64,000 nucleotides of DNA from positions 868,009-932,008 of the forward strand of contig JAVTLE010000021.1 of assembly GCA_033439295.1 (NCBI GenBank). Reading direction: 5' to 3'. Under the pieces are notes generated by a model. That model saw only the letters and a program-made list of their open reading frames with translations, searched no databases and was not told where the DNA came from. The stretch's first letter is position 1. The number at the start of each line of letters is the position of its first letter. This document shows positions 1-11,588 of this stretch, piece by piece. Source of the DNA: Deuterostichococcus epilithicus (taxonomy: Eukaryota > Chlorophyta > Trebouxiophyceae > Prasiolales > Stichococcaceae). Made by a program: the position numbers and the translations under genes.

Positions 1-103
1 CCAACAGAAGGACGGGCCAGCTGCGTGTGCGCCTGCCGCAGCTGCGTGCAGACGTGTGTCCCCTCCCATCGTGTCGTATTCATCTGTACTCATGTTGCCG
101 CAG

Positions 104-626
104 ATCGTGGGCGCATGGGGGTTCATCATCTCCGCAATAGTGTTCATGCTGGAGTGCCAGGACACCTGGTGGAAGCCTGCGCCGCTGCGCATCGGATGGC
201 AAGTCGGCTTTTGGAACTTGATCGGAGGCCTAGGGTTTGAGGTGCGTCATCATTGGCGACGGTGTTTCTTCACACTGTACGCGCAGAGGCAATCGACTCT
301 CCTTCTGAATGATGGATTGACAACATTTCGTACCGCGTAGGCCTCGCCAATTGGCGGTGTGCTCGCCTTCCCGGGGATGGTGCCCCAACGCTGGATTACC
401 GACTTCTCGACGTTTTGGGTATGCCCTGCATAGGGCTCAACTGTCCATGTGCAACTTCCATGTGCTGCCCGTGCCAGCCGGCGAGACCGTGGCGCTTACA
501 ACATGCATGCATGGCGTGCAGGGCGGCTGGGCCTTCCTGATAGGATCATACCTGCAGCTGCTGGAGTGCATCAACAAGCACCCAACGAGCTTGGGCATGA
601 GCAAGCCCAAACCGATTCCTGGCTGA
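104..626 (+). CDS. Small integral membrane protein, 3' end of gene (partial)
   Basis: Three exons read in one frame: 104-241, 341-418 and 522-626, ending in TGA. Introns begin GTGCGT and GTATGC and end TAG and CAG, and both junctions are phase 0. The product shows two hydrophobic helices, one around VGAWGFIISAIVFMLECQD and one around GGWAFLIGSYLQLLECI, with a Trp/Gly-rich stretch between them (IGWQVGFWNLIGGLGFE). The C-terminus is short and polar. Upstream exons lie beyond or very near the left edge, so the protein is incomplete. The repeated pattern W-x-F-L-I-G-S resembles small plant and bacterial YrhK-like membrane proteins, but I cannot name the family. No function is proposed. Confidence 0.6.
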
Positions 627-959
627 CGAGGAGAATTCTTGCCACTGTGCCAAATTGCATTCGCATGCGGTCCCAATGAGACTTGTTCCGGTGCTGCCAG
701 GGACTGCAGTGGTTCTGGGAAGGTGCAATTCTTTCAGTATCCTTGCCTGACGCGGACACGAGACCCAACGATAAAACGGTTGCACCATTGGGTCGCTCCG
801 CAGCGTCTCTGTGCATGCCAAAGGACGGCGTCAGGATTGCGGCCTTCGTCCTTGGTGCATCATGTCACAATGTGCCAGAAGTTCATTCAGACGTCCCCAC
901 CACATGCACCTTTATGTTATGTGTCTCAACGTATGTTGTTAAGTCAGTCATCATGGCAA
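627..959. other. Convergent intergenic gap, no gene seen
   Basis: This stretch separates the stop of the left membrane-protein gene from the stop of the opposite-strand LRR-PIN gene. It holds only short shadow reading frames and must contain both 3' untranslated ends. Confidence 0.5.
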
Positions 960-3900
960 TCAGCCAGCGCCGCCCTGAGGTGCCGTCCATCGTAGAACCC
1001 GGCTGGCGGACTGGTGGGAGCCCACCACCGCCTCCCACTCTTGCAGCTGCACCGCCATCACCTCCACCAGGTGCCGCCCTGCGTCCAGGCCACCCCATGC
1101 GCCCTTCTGGACCGCCAGAACGTCGCTGTTCGATGCTGCTGCGATGGCAGCGGCGGCGACGGCTTCTGGCGCCGTTGCGCCATCCGCGGCTGCCGGCCCC
1201 TGCGCCGCCGACGCGTCGTGTGCCGGCACTTTTGCTGCACCGCTGGACGCGGCGTCAGTCGCACCGGGCTGCAGCGCCCGCAAGACTGCGGCAAGCGCCG
1301 CAGCGGGGTCCAGGGATGCGTCGCTAACAGCAGCGACGGCGGCGCGCGCGGCCACCTGCGTGGCGGCCAGCTCGGCGTGCAGCTCCCGCAGGCAGGCTAC
1401 CGCCTCGTCAAACTGCCGCTGCACGCTGCGCCCAGCCTTGGAGCCCAGTCCTGCGCCACCGACACGTCAACTAAAGGTGCTGCCGAGCCTGGTGCCAGCC
1501 GGGACATGCATCGGCTGCATGCGACTCTGACGGACGCTGCTGCACTGGCGGCTGGGCCTGACAAACACAGTGCGTGACTGCGCGATGCATGACGCGGCTT
1601 CCAGCCCATCGTGCTTCTCATGCGCTTCTCCAATTTTGGAGAAGCAAAAGCTTGCCTTTGGTGGCAGAGGGCTGCAGCACGCTCCGCAGCAGGGACGCCG
1701 ACAGCGGCTGCCGGCCAGACAGCTCTGCTGGCAGACCCACCAGGTCGCCCATCTTGGCCGCAGGCAGCCCTGCAGCCACATGCTCATACCAAATTTCAGA
1801 AATATGGACAGCCGCATCTGCAAAGCCATTCAAGTGGCCACATCAGTCATGATTTGATGGTTTGCAGGTTTCATGACAAGTGAGCCACTGACCGTGGCTT
1901 CGTGCCAGACTGAGTTGCGCATTGTCCCCAGACAGCAGCACGACAGACATCGCCACATCTTCTCTGCCACTGGCGCCAGCGGCGGCTGGCGCAGAGCCGC
2001 CCGCGGCAGCCGCGGCCAGCTCGCTCTGCAAGATTTAGTCACAGGGTGTCACATCATGTCTTTGCAGGACGCGCCGGTCAGCAGTGAAACGTTCACATAC
2101 TCATTTAGCATGCATTTGCCTATGGCACGTGTGCAAACTCGATCGCGCAATGGGCTTTGCGTGTCAAGAACACCCAGTCTCACATCTCGCCTCAAACACA
2201 GAAGTTAACCCTACACCTGGAAGAACAGCGCGACCTCCACGATCTTGGCGTCGACCTGCAGCGTGCAGGCAATCGGCTGAATCAGCCTTTTTCACAAATG
2301 CCTTGGAAGCCTGCTGAAGTGCAGCTGCAGACCGGGCCGCGGGCTGCAGACCACGCCTCTGGCGATGCAATGTGCCCAGCGAAGGAATGCACAGGGTCCC
2401 AGATAAGGGTTTCGGGGTCTACAGATGCTGCAAAGCCTGCAGCGGTGGCGCACCCGCTGGCCGTTGTCTGCCAGCCATCGGCTGCGCGAGCCGGCCACCT
2501 CTGCATCTTCTGCCACCACGAGGCCCTCCCCCTCGTGTGCACCCAGCACCGTGAGGAAGTCCATCCCTGCATGACCGGGCCGGAGAGGGCTGAGCCAACT
2601 AGGCTGAGCCGAACTGTCTGTGCAGATGGGGCTGAGCTGCCGAGCCTGATGGGGTTTAGAAAGGCTGTTCGACTGGTGGCAATCTGCTGAGAAGCATGTG
2701 CTACACAAGGTTCGATATGCGCTCTGAGCGGCTATTCTATGAAGTGAGCCGCTTGCGTACCAGCAGGGCCGCAGGTGTCCAGGCCCTTGCCCAGGAAGCG
2801 GCGGATGGCGGCGGAAACGGCGCCATCGTTCTTGAGCCCGTCCAGCTGCTTGGCGACGCTGTCTGTTAGCACCACGAAGGCCTGCTCTGCCGGTGGCAGC
2901 GCCCGCCCAAATCGCCCCGCGGCCGCCAGCTCCTGCGGGGAAGGTCCCGCAAATCATGGGGGCACCGGAAGTGGACACGCAGAGCGGCGGACGCCGGAGG
3001 TTATTCAGGGTCGAGGTACAGGACCTGCGCAGGGGCTATTGTGTTCTCGCTGCCAAACCTGCCGCAGGAAACAATAGCGGCTGCGTGTGATGTTCTTTTG
3101 CACACCTCCAGGTCGTGCATAGTGAGGGGGCAGCGGAAAGTGGCTGCCCCCGCGCGGCAGCCCAGCATCGCCAGCAGGGCGCTGGTGTCGGGAAACAGCA
3201 GCAGCGGCCCGGCTCCCTGCGCAGCCTGCGGCGGCGCCGCCGCGCAAGCCTGCTGCTGCGGGGTCGGCAGGCTCGCCGGTGGGCCGCCCGCATGTCTTGA
3301 TGCCACTGCCGCCGGGCTTGGTGACCGAGGCGGTGGCGGTGGCGGCAAGCTGGCGGCGGTGGCGGCGGCGGGCTTGGCAGCCCNAGGCGGCCCGAGCCTC
3401 GCGCAGCAGCGGCGCCGCAGCCGGCGCAAGCCGCTGGCACCACGCCCAAGGCAGGCACACATGCGCCGGGCCGCCTGCAGATGCAGTTGCGCTCGCATTA
3501 TCCTAGTTTGGGGGGAACTGCAGGACAGCTGGGAGGGGTTGACAACGTTGGTAGGTGACGCTGGGTCGTGACTGCAGCAGCGTTGCTGTCTGCGGATGCA
3601 GCCTGGCTGAGATGGCTCGAATACAAACATGCTGCAGGTGCTGCTGCCAGCAGTGCTGCAGCGGCCTTGCAGGCCCCCCTGGGAGCACTGATAAGGTTGT
3701 GAAGGGCCATACACCTCTCTGCGATCGGGTCAAGGCAACAGCGCGCCTGCAAATTTGAGCGTCTGTTCGTGGCCGCGCGACGCCACCGATCGCTTGACGG
3801 GGATGTCCGACAGCAGCCCCCGGCGCTGCCGCTGCTCGCCCAGCATTGCGGTCAGGCCATCGACCGGGATCTGGTTCCATTCGATGCGCAGCCACAGACC

Positions 3901-4855
3901 ACGGCCCGGGCCCCCAGGGCCGAAGGGGCCCTTGCGGGGCTGCGCCGACGCCGCCGGCGCCGGCACCCGTCCCAGCAGCGCAGCGGCACCCGTGCCGCCA
4001 ATCAAATTGTGCGACAGGTGCACCTGTCCAGGCACGCATGCAGTCGTTGCACGAGGGGCTTGAACGGGGTTATGGTTAAGGATGCGTCACAAACATTTCT
4101 CTGTTCGGCCCACCAAATGCCCGAGCTGAGGCATGTTGAGCCGCACTTGTCGGCATTGCGCCAGAGGAGTACCAACTAGCGTCCACCGCAGCCGCGCCGC
4201 TGGCCACCACGTGCAAGTCGCGATTGCGGTACTGTCTGAGATGCGCTCTATATCCCGGGGAGTAACCTGCAAACTCAAAACTCGGCGGCACCTCGAGCAG
4301 GCGGCCGGAGGCCAGCAGCGGCGCCAGCGCAGCGGCTCCCTCGTCGCCCAGCCGGTTGTCGTACAGCCACAGCTTGCGGATGGACACCAGGCTGTCGTTC
4401 CGTGCTGCCCAGGCCGCCAGGCGCCCTGCCTCTGCATCCGTGAGCTGCATGCACTCCAGCCGCAGCGACACCTGAATTGGCTCAGGCAGCGGCGGACCTG
4501 CAGCGGCGGTCGACTCCAATATGGGCTCTTGAGAATAATTTCCCTGCTCTTTGGAGTGTGGTTGCTGTGATCAGGCAGACTGGTAGCGAGGCCACAGCAC
4601 CAGGCACGGGCAAAGTGTCGCTGACAGTACAGAGCGCTTATCCCTGCTAGAAGAGAATGCGCTGCAACATGGTGCACCTGGTACTGGAGACGAGGTGGCA
4701 TCGTCCTGGAGTTCCTCAGGCAGCGCCGTGATCGAGCCCCCCCCGCTGCCTTGCGTGCTGACGAGCACCGCGACGTCTGACGGCGCAGCTTCCTCTGACC
4801 GCAGGCGCTGGTCGCTACTTGCACCGCCTGCTGCTTCGTCACTCGAAGTGACTGG

Positions 4856-4895
<40 letters not shown>

Positions 4896-5980
4896 GGCGG
4901 CGACGGCGGCGGCGGCAAAGGCGGCGCGCCTGACTCAGGCTGCTGCATGGTCACGGCGGCAAAGGCGTCCGACAGGCTGGCCATGCCAGAGCTGGACGCG
5001 GCCTCGGCGGGGGCCTCGGCTGCCGCGGGTGGTGCGGCCGCCGACTGCTGCGGCTGCTGCTCAGCCTGCTTGGCGGCGGCCCATGCCGCCAGACCGTCCA
5101 GAAAGCTGGTGGAGAAGCGCGCACCTGGCGGCGGGCCGACCTGTATTTAGGGAGTGCTCTAAAGGTAGCTCGTCCAGAGGCAGTGCGGAGCCAAAGTGCA
5201 GCTTGAGCGTCGTCCGCGCACGCCCAAATCTTTATGCCGCGCCACAGTGCAGGAGTCTAGCAAGCACAGGTGTCCCCACCTTCCAGATGCCGGGCTCCCG
5301 GTCCTGCGAGAAGCACACGCGTCGGGCGCCCTCACCAGCGGTGCCCTGCGCGCCTGCCGCCCAGGCGCCAGGGCTGCGCGTCATCTGCTTCCCGCTAGCG
5401 AGCCGGCCGGCGCTGCCAAGCCGCTCGTCCAGCCGCAGGGGGCCTGCAGGTGGTGTTTGAAAGTGACGCCAACATGGAATGCTGTCACAAGCCAAGGCGA
5501 GCAATTTCTGGCTCGTCAAGCCGTCTCGTAGCGAGCGACTGACTGCTTCGTCAAGTCATCTCGTGTCGATATGAAGTCCTTCGGACCTGATGTCAAGCCA
5601 GGCGGTGTGCCGGGGCCAGGTTGCTGCCAGGAGCGGCGACGCTCCCCTGAGCCTAGACCAGGCCTGCTGGGCGTCCTATCAAAGCCATTGGGGGGTCTGC
5701 CTCCGGAGCTGCTGGGCGCTGTGTCAGGTCGTCCCGGGGGGCGAGGCAGCCTGTCGGGCTGCTGGCTGCCATTCAAGCTGTGTGGCGGCGAATTGAGACT
5801 TGCTGGCGGCGGCACGGCATTGTAAGATGGCGCGCTGCAGCCTCTGCCCTGATTGGATGGAAGTCTGCCCCTGCCGCGTCCTCTGGAAGAAATTGAAGAG
5901 CCTCTGCCGAGTTCCCTCGGCATGCTTTGATCGTTCTGCCGCTGTTGCGGTGCTGGGACGCTGACTGCGCAACCAACCAC
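960..5980 (-). CDS. Leucine-rich-repeat plus PIN-domain protein
   Basis: Multi-exon gene read right to left. The N-terminal part (about 5980-5516) is Pro/Ser-rich with an RGRGRGR tract. Next come a polyglutamine/polyproline segment (about 4900) and RNI-type leucine-rich repeats (4510-4260 and 4035-3830; for example IRKLWLYDNRLGDEGAAALA and VHLSHNLIGGTGAAALL). A PIN nuclease-like domain follows: LLLFPDTSALLAMLG near 3180 carries the first acidic residue, FVVLTDSVAKQLDGLKND lies near 2850, FLTVLGAHEGEGLVVA near 2540 and VVLLSGDNAQLSLARSHG near 1920. A helical Ala-rich tail (1424-960) ends the protein. PIN domains are Mg-dependent ribonucleases, and the RG-rich N-terminus fits an RNA-associated role; that role is inference. 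Exon edges and start codon are uncertain, and one N lies at 3384. Confidence 0.6.
4859..4895 (-). repeat. CAG trinucleotide repeat (polyglutamine)
   Basis: About twelve uninterrupted CTG units on the plus strand read as CAG codons on the minus strand, giving a run of twelve glutamines. A polyproline stretch follows directly. The tract lies inside the N-terminal coding part of the LRR-PIN gene. Long pure CAG runs are prone to length change. Confidence 0.85.
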
Positions 5981-6637
5981 GGGCTTGTTGCCGCACCAAG
6001 CTTGCTGTGCGTCTGTAACGACACCACACGTGGATCTTCACAAAACAGCAAATGACAACTGGAAGTCTGCATGTTGAGTGGTGCATGTGGACGAGTCGCA
6101 TGACGAGTCACATATACCTGAAGTCCAGGGCCTTATACACACCATTTGCAGATTTGCAAGGGAGAGCACAGAATTGGTTGGTCTTGTGAGAACCGCGTTG
6201 GCTGGGAAGGTTGCATCCGAACTGCCGAGGCAAGAATAGTATCGGCGATGCATACCGGGTAGCTCGCAACGGTGTGCAAGACAGCCCTTCAGGCACTCAG
6301 CTCAGGCATTTGAAGATCAGCTTGCCATTCACAGGTCTGGGTGTCGCGTTTGAGCCGGTGCCAGCCTGCATAGTTTCGACATCAGCTCAAGTGATCTCAC
6401 GCACCTGCTACCAGTGCCTTGACACCGTCTCCAGTGTGGCACACCAGAACGTTCAGCATCGCGAGGCCGTGAGGTGACCTCTCAGCGTTTATCTCTGCAC
6501 TAACGTGGCGGCGGTTGGCAGCCGCTGCCGACTTCCTGTGCGCAACCATTCCCACCGGCTGAGGCTGCTGCGGCGGCAGCACCACTACCGGGACCGCCAG
6601 CACAACTGGTAGATCAGCTGGATCGGCGAACGGCACC
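5981..6637. promoter_or_regulatory. Divergent intergenic region between LRR-PIN and SFT2 genes
   Basis: About 650 bp separate two genes read away from each other, so both promoters and 5' untranslated regions must sit here. No TATA box or coding exon is obvious. The first coding exon of the LRR-PIN gene could reach further into this region. Confidence 0.4.
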
Positions 6638-8134
6638 ATGGACCGCTTCCGCGCCATGTTCGGCGGCCAGAACACTCTGGCGGACGCGCCCGAATCAGTG
6701 CTCGGTGAGTGGCAAAAGTACAGCTCCGAGGGCGCGCCGCCGACGCAGAGCGACCGGCTGATGGGCCAGATGGAGGCGGGCGGCGCATCGCTGACCAATG
6801 CGTTCTCGAGCTCCCTCAGTGCGGCGCGCACCGGCATCAGCAGCGCCGGCGCCACGATCAGCGGGGGGGCAACCTCCGCCACCTCCTTGTGCGCCCCCCC
6901 TATGCGCCTTCTCAAAGTGCAGGAGCCTTTGGCAGACAGCATGTTGTCAGGGCAACCCTTAGAATTGCTCAGCCTCGTTGCATCCAAGTAGGGGACGAGC
7001 GAGCACACGCTGCTGACCTGCTTATGTTGAGGCCGGATGCGCATGTTGTGTTCCGCAGCCTAGCTCGTGCAGACCCTCTGCTCATAGCTCGACTGGCGGG
7101 CACCCAGCAATGAGCTCCCCAGCAAGAGCGCTGGCAGTGCAGTCGCTAACGTCTTCGTTGTGACGTGCTTGCCGCACAGTATGCCGTCCGCGACACAGTT
7201 CACCTACTTCGCGGCTTTCATGGGTGCCGGCGTCTTCTTTGTGTTCATTGCGATTACGATGTTTCTGCCAGTCATCATCCTGGTGAGCGGCGACTGATCC
7301 AACAATGCTGGCTTATTGCTGCTGGCGTCTGCTTGGCCACAGCATACTTTCATCTGTGCCCTTCGTGGCTTGCAGCACTCTTGGGCTTGACACTCCAGCT
7401 CCGCGTGCAGGCACCAGCCAAGTTTGCGTCAGCTTTCACGCTCGGCTCGGCCCTGATGATGGCCAGCTTCTTTGCACTCAAGGGCTTCCATGCCCAGCTG
7501 GCGTACATGATGGAGAAGGAACGCCTGCTGTTCAGCATCGGTGCGCATGCTATCCCGTGTCTGAACCATCGTTTGTCATGGTCCTGCGGCATCCAGCCCA
7601 TACACACGAGTTTCGCTATGTCTGGCGTCTGCGGATTGTCATCTGTGGGTGGACGTGCATTGCCACGCTAGCACTGCAACGCGGTGCCTACCCTGTCTTG
7701 CCTGCTGGGTGGGGCCCTGCAGCGGTTGATGTGGTCACTCGCAGGCTACCTGGGCAGCATGGGCGCGACGCTCTACGCGGCGCTCGTGATGCACAGCTAC
7801 ATCATGTCGCTCATCTGCTGCGGCGTCCAGGTGTGCCTGTGCCGGCGCTTGCTGGTATCGCATATATCTTCCTGTGCACCTCTGCCAAGCACACGGTTCG
7901 TTTTGCATCGCCAAATTGCACGCTCCCTGTGTAAAGTAGCTTCTTAAAGCTGCTGGTCATTTGGTGCACCTGAACCCGGTCCCGACTGTACAATGTGTGC
8001 AGATCGTGGCGCTGCTGTACTATGCGCTCAGCTACTTCCCAGGAGGCACCGCCGGCGTGCGGTACATCTCCTACATGCTGTGGTCTGCAGTATCGTCCTG
8101 TTTCTCCGGCGCCTCGCGGTCCGCTTTCGGCTGA
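6638..8134 (+). CDS. SFT2-like vesicle transport protein
   Basis: Five exons can be placed with matching phases: 6638-6888, 7180-7282, 7411-7540, 7745-7830 and 8003-8134, giving 233 residues. The N-terminus is cytosolic (MDRFRAMFGGQNTLADAPES). Four hydrophobic helices follow: FAAFMGAGVFFVFIAITMFL, FASAFTLGSALMMASFFAL, a helix around YLGSMGATLYAALVMHSYIM, and a last one around IVALLYYALSYFPGG. The end, FPGGTAGVRYISYM, matches the conserved FPGG region of SFT2/GOT1-type proteins. These act in retrograde fusion of endosome-derived vesicles with the Golgi. Length agrees with the family (about 215-235 aa). All four donors start GTG and all acceptors are CAG. Confidence 0.9.
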
Positions 8135-8416
8135 CGCATAATACCTGCAAGCCATGGCTTGGGGAGGGGAGGAACAAGACTCGACAGGTGCTCTAAGTGG
8201 GTGTCACTAAGACACCGCCGCCCGAAGGGGGCGCAAGTGCACTTAGGCGAGGCTCTGTCAGGGAGCCACAGATCAAATGCTAGAGTGGTCAACACAGCGT
8301 CGATGTGTTGATGTGGAAGACCATCAGGCACGCAGCGTCTGAAACGTGAAGATCATAAAACTTATATGTTTTGCCCCAGTTTGGCTGAATAAATGATGAT
8401 ATGACATGTGACACTG

Positions 8417-8962
8417 CTACCTCTGCAATTTTCGACACACAGTATCCAGCTGCGAAAACACAGAATGTGGCAGCTGCTGATGCCGTCTGAATGTAATGCA
8501 CAGCAGGCCGTAGCCCACATTGTAGACGCATGAGCCCAGCTGCTGCCGCTTTGCCGCTGCCCACACAGCGCTTTCATCACGTTGGAAGATCTGTCAAGCA
8601 GACACATGGCGGGTCGGCACATTCCCACAATGTCACGCTGAAACGAGAGTCAACAGTGCTGTGCGCTGTCAATGCACTTGCCCATCAAGCTGCCGCCGTG
8701 TGCTCAACCGCCGCACCTGCATCCGCTGCCCGCAGAGCGTCAGCGTAGCGCTCTGCTGCGTCTTGGCATCCTCCCGTGGATCAAACAACGCCAGCACCTG
8801 CCGCGCAGCCGGCGCCACGGCATTTGATGCATCTGGCGGCGCAAACTCTGCCTGGAGTGCGCCTCGCGCGGCTATGGGCTCGCCGAGATGTGACAGCAGC
8901 GCAAAGCTTGAGACTGTGCCGTTCTGGATCAGAATCTGCAGCTGCTCGTCCCAACAAGCCAT
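8417..8962 (-). CDS. Profilin-like actin-binding protein
   Basis: Two exons on the minus strand, 8962-8717 and 8590-8417, join in phase 0 (GTGCGG donor, CAG acceptor) to give 139 residues, the usual profilin size. The start MACWDEQLQILIQNGTVSSF and the end FSQLDTVCRKLQR* have the pattern of profilin N- and C-terminal helices. The middle has the LxLxGxRMQIFQRDESAVWA strand pair and a YNVGYGLLCITF strand, as in algal profilins. Profilin binds G-actin and poly-proline in the cytosol and drives filament turnover. Sequence identity to plant profilins is low, so the family call rests on length and pattern. Confidence 0.6.
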
Positions 8963-9383
8963 GTGCAGTAGAGTGGATGGGGATCCCGGGACTGGCGCAT
9001 GCCGCTGACAGTTGGTCAGGACACCGGAGTCCGTCAAGATAGCGCCAACGGATCTGGTAAGCAGTGTGCCCAAAGATGCGAATCAGCAAGATGGAGGAAT
9101 GAGGATTGGCGTATACCGCACAGTCAAAGCTCATATAAATTCGACCTCCCAGTACTTGATCGCGAGCGAGACGCCCGCCAAAGCCGTGCTGAAAGTAAGC
9201 TGCTCTGCACTTGCGTGACGCCCGGCCTGCGACGGCAGCATCTTTCGTCAATGCCAGGCAAATTGTGCCTTGTGTTGTGCAGGCGCAGTCCACCGACAGC
9301 TAACACCTGCCCATTCTCCGCTTATTGTGACCGCTCCCTCGTTTCTGATTCAAACATCCGTCACCCGTTCGTTTCTGAAAGTC
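8963..9383. promoter_or_regulatory. Divergent intergenic region, profilin-like and tail-anchored genes
   Basis: About 420 bp between the start codons of two divergent genes. It should hold both promoters. No coding exon is recognised, and reading frames crossing it are not maintained. Confidence 0.4.
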
Positions 9384-10956
9384 ATGTCAGCGGCGGAGGG
9401 AGACAACGTCCTCATCCACACAGTCAACAGCTTTGGGCGCCAGCACCATCTGAACAGGCAGCGCAGCCGCCCCATCCCCTTCGCCTCTGAAGATGCCAGT
9501 GGCGCAGCCGCTAAACGCGCATTTTCTGCGCCGCTGTCCGAGAAGCGAAACCAGGACGGCGGCGACCGAGCGGCCGTTATCACGCAGTCAGGTGGCGTCA
9601 GCCGCGCGTTCTGGTTCGACGCGGAGACGTGTCAGGACTGCGACCAGTATGCCGCGTCGCCTTCGGGCCGCTCTTCCGGCGCCTGGCATGACGCGCTCAG
9701 CGAAGGTGCGACTTATGTTCATGAACGCCCTTGTGATGCTGTGCCGAGCGTGCGCACGAAATCTCTGTTCATGGCAGAGTAGGGAAACGTTCGAATGGGA
9801 GAACTAATGCATCTTAACCCTTCACATATTGATCTTCCATGTGTGTCTCCTGCAGCCGGGTCTTCCGTGTCAAGCGCCGGCCTTTCTGAGTGCTGCTGTG
9901 GCGCTCAACTAGAGGGTGCGTTGCTCTGTGCATCGTCTCAGCCGTGGGCTTGATGTGAAGCAGCATGCTCGGGGGGCAGAGCACCTGGCACACCCATTTG
10001 AAGGTTAGTTCCTGATGCAGCCCTCCTGGTGCAGGGCGAAAGCGCAGCCGCTTCAGCTCCGGCACCTGCGCCGGACCCTGCAGCCTGGACGACGCGATGT
10101 CCAATGCCGACTGGTGGGCGCCTGACATTCCAAGTACGGACGTTGTTGTTATTCGGTGCAAGTATTGCGTGCGCTGGCCCTTGCAGACAGCATTGGCGGC
10201 CGCTCCAATGCAACGGCCGACGCCATGCTGCGTCCTCCTGTAGCTTTCTACAGCTCTTCAGCCCTGAGTCTGGCGGCGCCGACCGGTTATGCAGGCAGCA
10301 GCGCCTCGTGGACGAGGGGCGGCGGCGGCGGGTGGCGGAGGAGGCTGCGGCAGAGCTGCGGCAGCAGCGGCAGCAGCTGACCGCCCAGCTGGCCAGGTTA
10401 GAACAGGCGCACTGCGAAGAGGCATCGGTGGCGGCACGACGGGCGGTCGACTCGGACAAGGCTGCCGTAGCGGCGCTGGAGGGTGCCCTGGCAGACACCG
10501 AGGCCCAGGTGGGTAGGACGGTCTGTGAGGCAACAGCATCGGCGCCTGCTGCACTTGGCTGAAGACAAGCTGCGGTGCTGCACGACGCATTCAGGTGGCG
10601 TCTGGCGCAATCATGAATGTCACGCCCAAGGCTTGGCTGGTTTGTGAAGGGCGACCACTGGAGGAGTGTGGCCCGCAGATCATCGTCGCGCGCCTCGTGG
10701 CGCATATCATGGGCCGCGCTGCCGCCCGCGCCGAGACCGAGGCGGCGGCGGCGGACGCAGCACAGCACGTGGCGCTGCTGCAGCAGCGGGTGGAGCGGCT
10801 CGGGCGCATGACGGGGCGATGCGCGCTCGGGCGCTGGCCGGCGGCGGCAGCGCAGAAGAAGCCCTGCAGCGGCGGCTCGTCAGCGCGGGCGTGGCGGTGG
10901 GCTGCATGGCCGCCGGCGTGGCGGGTGCCTACTTCATCACCAGGAGGACGAAGTAG
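9384..10956 (+). CDS. Tail-anchored coiled-coil protein, apparent frame break
   Basis: Exon 1 (9384-9705) encodes MSAAEGDNVLIHTVNSFGRQ and a polar stretch ending HDALSEG. Exon 2 (10035-10155) reads SLDDAMSNADWWAPDIPSTD. Exon 3 (10262 to about 10509) and exon 4 (from about 10677) encode Glu/Arg/Ala-rich coiled coil (RRRRVAEEAAAELRQQRQQL and RAETEAAAADAAQHVALLQQ). The protein ends in a single C-terminal helix around VSAGVAVGCMAAGVAGAYFI and the basic tail TRRTK*, typical of tail-anchored membrane proteins. The coiled coil and the anchor are in different frames, with the shift around 10800-10840 and no intron signal there. Either a base is miscalled or the anchor is lost. I do not recognise the family. 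Confidence 0.55.
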
Positions 10957-11588
10957 TGTGGCATTCGCATCAGGCATTGTCCAGATGCACTGGCCAGCCC
11001 TGCGCCTGCCGCCCTCGTCGCAGCCGGGCGCGGCGGGGGCCTTGGTGACGCATCCATAGGCCTCGATAGGCATATAGCAGGACGGCAGGAGCTGGGGTGG
11101 CAGATGCCAGGTGGCAGTGAGTAGCTCGTAGCGTGCAGGTGATGCAGCTTGTAGGTAGACCGGTCGCGGCAGGTGACTGTGCTTCATTAGGCCTTGGAAC
11201 TCATGAGAAAGGGCAGGAGATGCTCTGCATGCCTCCCCATCCTCGTGCGGACCCCGTATAGTTGGTGGTTTCAGTTCATTATTGTAAGATTGTTCGAGGC
11301 CCAGATTCAAAATATACAATGTGCAAAGCTACGGCAGATAATGTTGCTTGGCCACTTCAATAATTGATACAGTCAATTTGTGTCTTTACGGATCCAATTG
11401 GTTTGAACACAGGTCAAGCACGGACAGATGTGCCCTGACAGCTCGAGCTGTCCAGGCTCTTTCTCAGGTACGTATTTGACGTCATCCCTCTCGCAGGTAA
11501 GTACACGTTGTGTCAGCAAATCCAGATGGATCTGTGGAGAAAAGTGCTGCTGCCATCTCCTTTATGTACACGGGCGCTTACGCTGCGG
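10957..11588. other. Convergent intergenic gap, no gene seen
   Basis: About 630 bp between the stops of the tail-anchored gene and the glutamate 5-kinase gene. From 11280 to 11420 the sequence is visibly richer in A and T. I see only untranslated 3' sequence. Confidence 0.45.
11283..11287 (+). terminator. Candidate TGTAA polyadenylation signal
   Basis: A TGTAA pentamer lies about 330 bp past the stop of the tail-anchored coiled-coil gene, in a stretch that is less GC-rich. TGTAA is the usual poly(A) signal of chlorophyte algae. The motif is short, so chance occurrence is possible. Confidence 0.3.

Noticed and set aside
683-1327. Long plus-strand frame with Pro/Arg-rich product
   Set aside because: It opposes the helical tail exon of the LRR-PIN gene and has the composition expected of an antisense shadow in GC-rich DNA.
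3384-3384. Single N bases (3384, 23281, 60146-60157) as gene breaks
   Set aside because: They are uncalled bases in low-complexity coding sequence; the reading frame continues on both sides.
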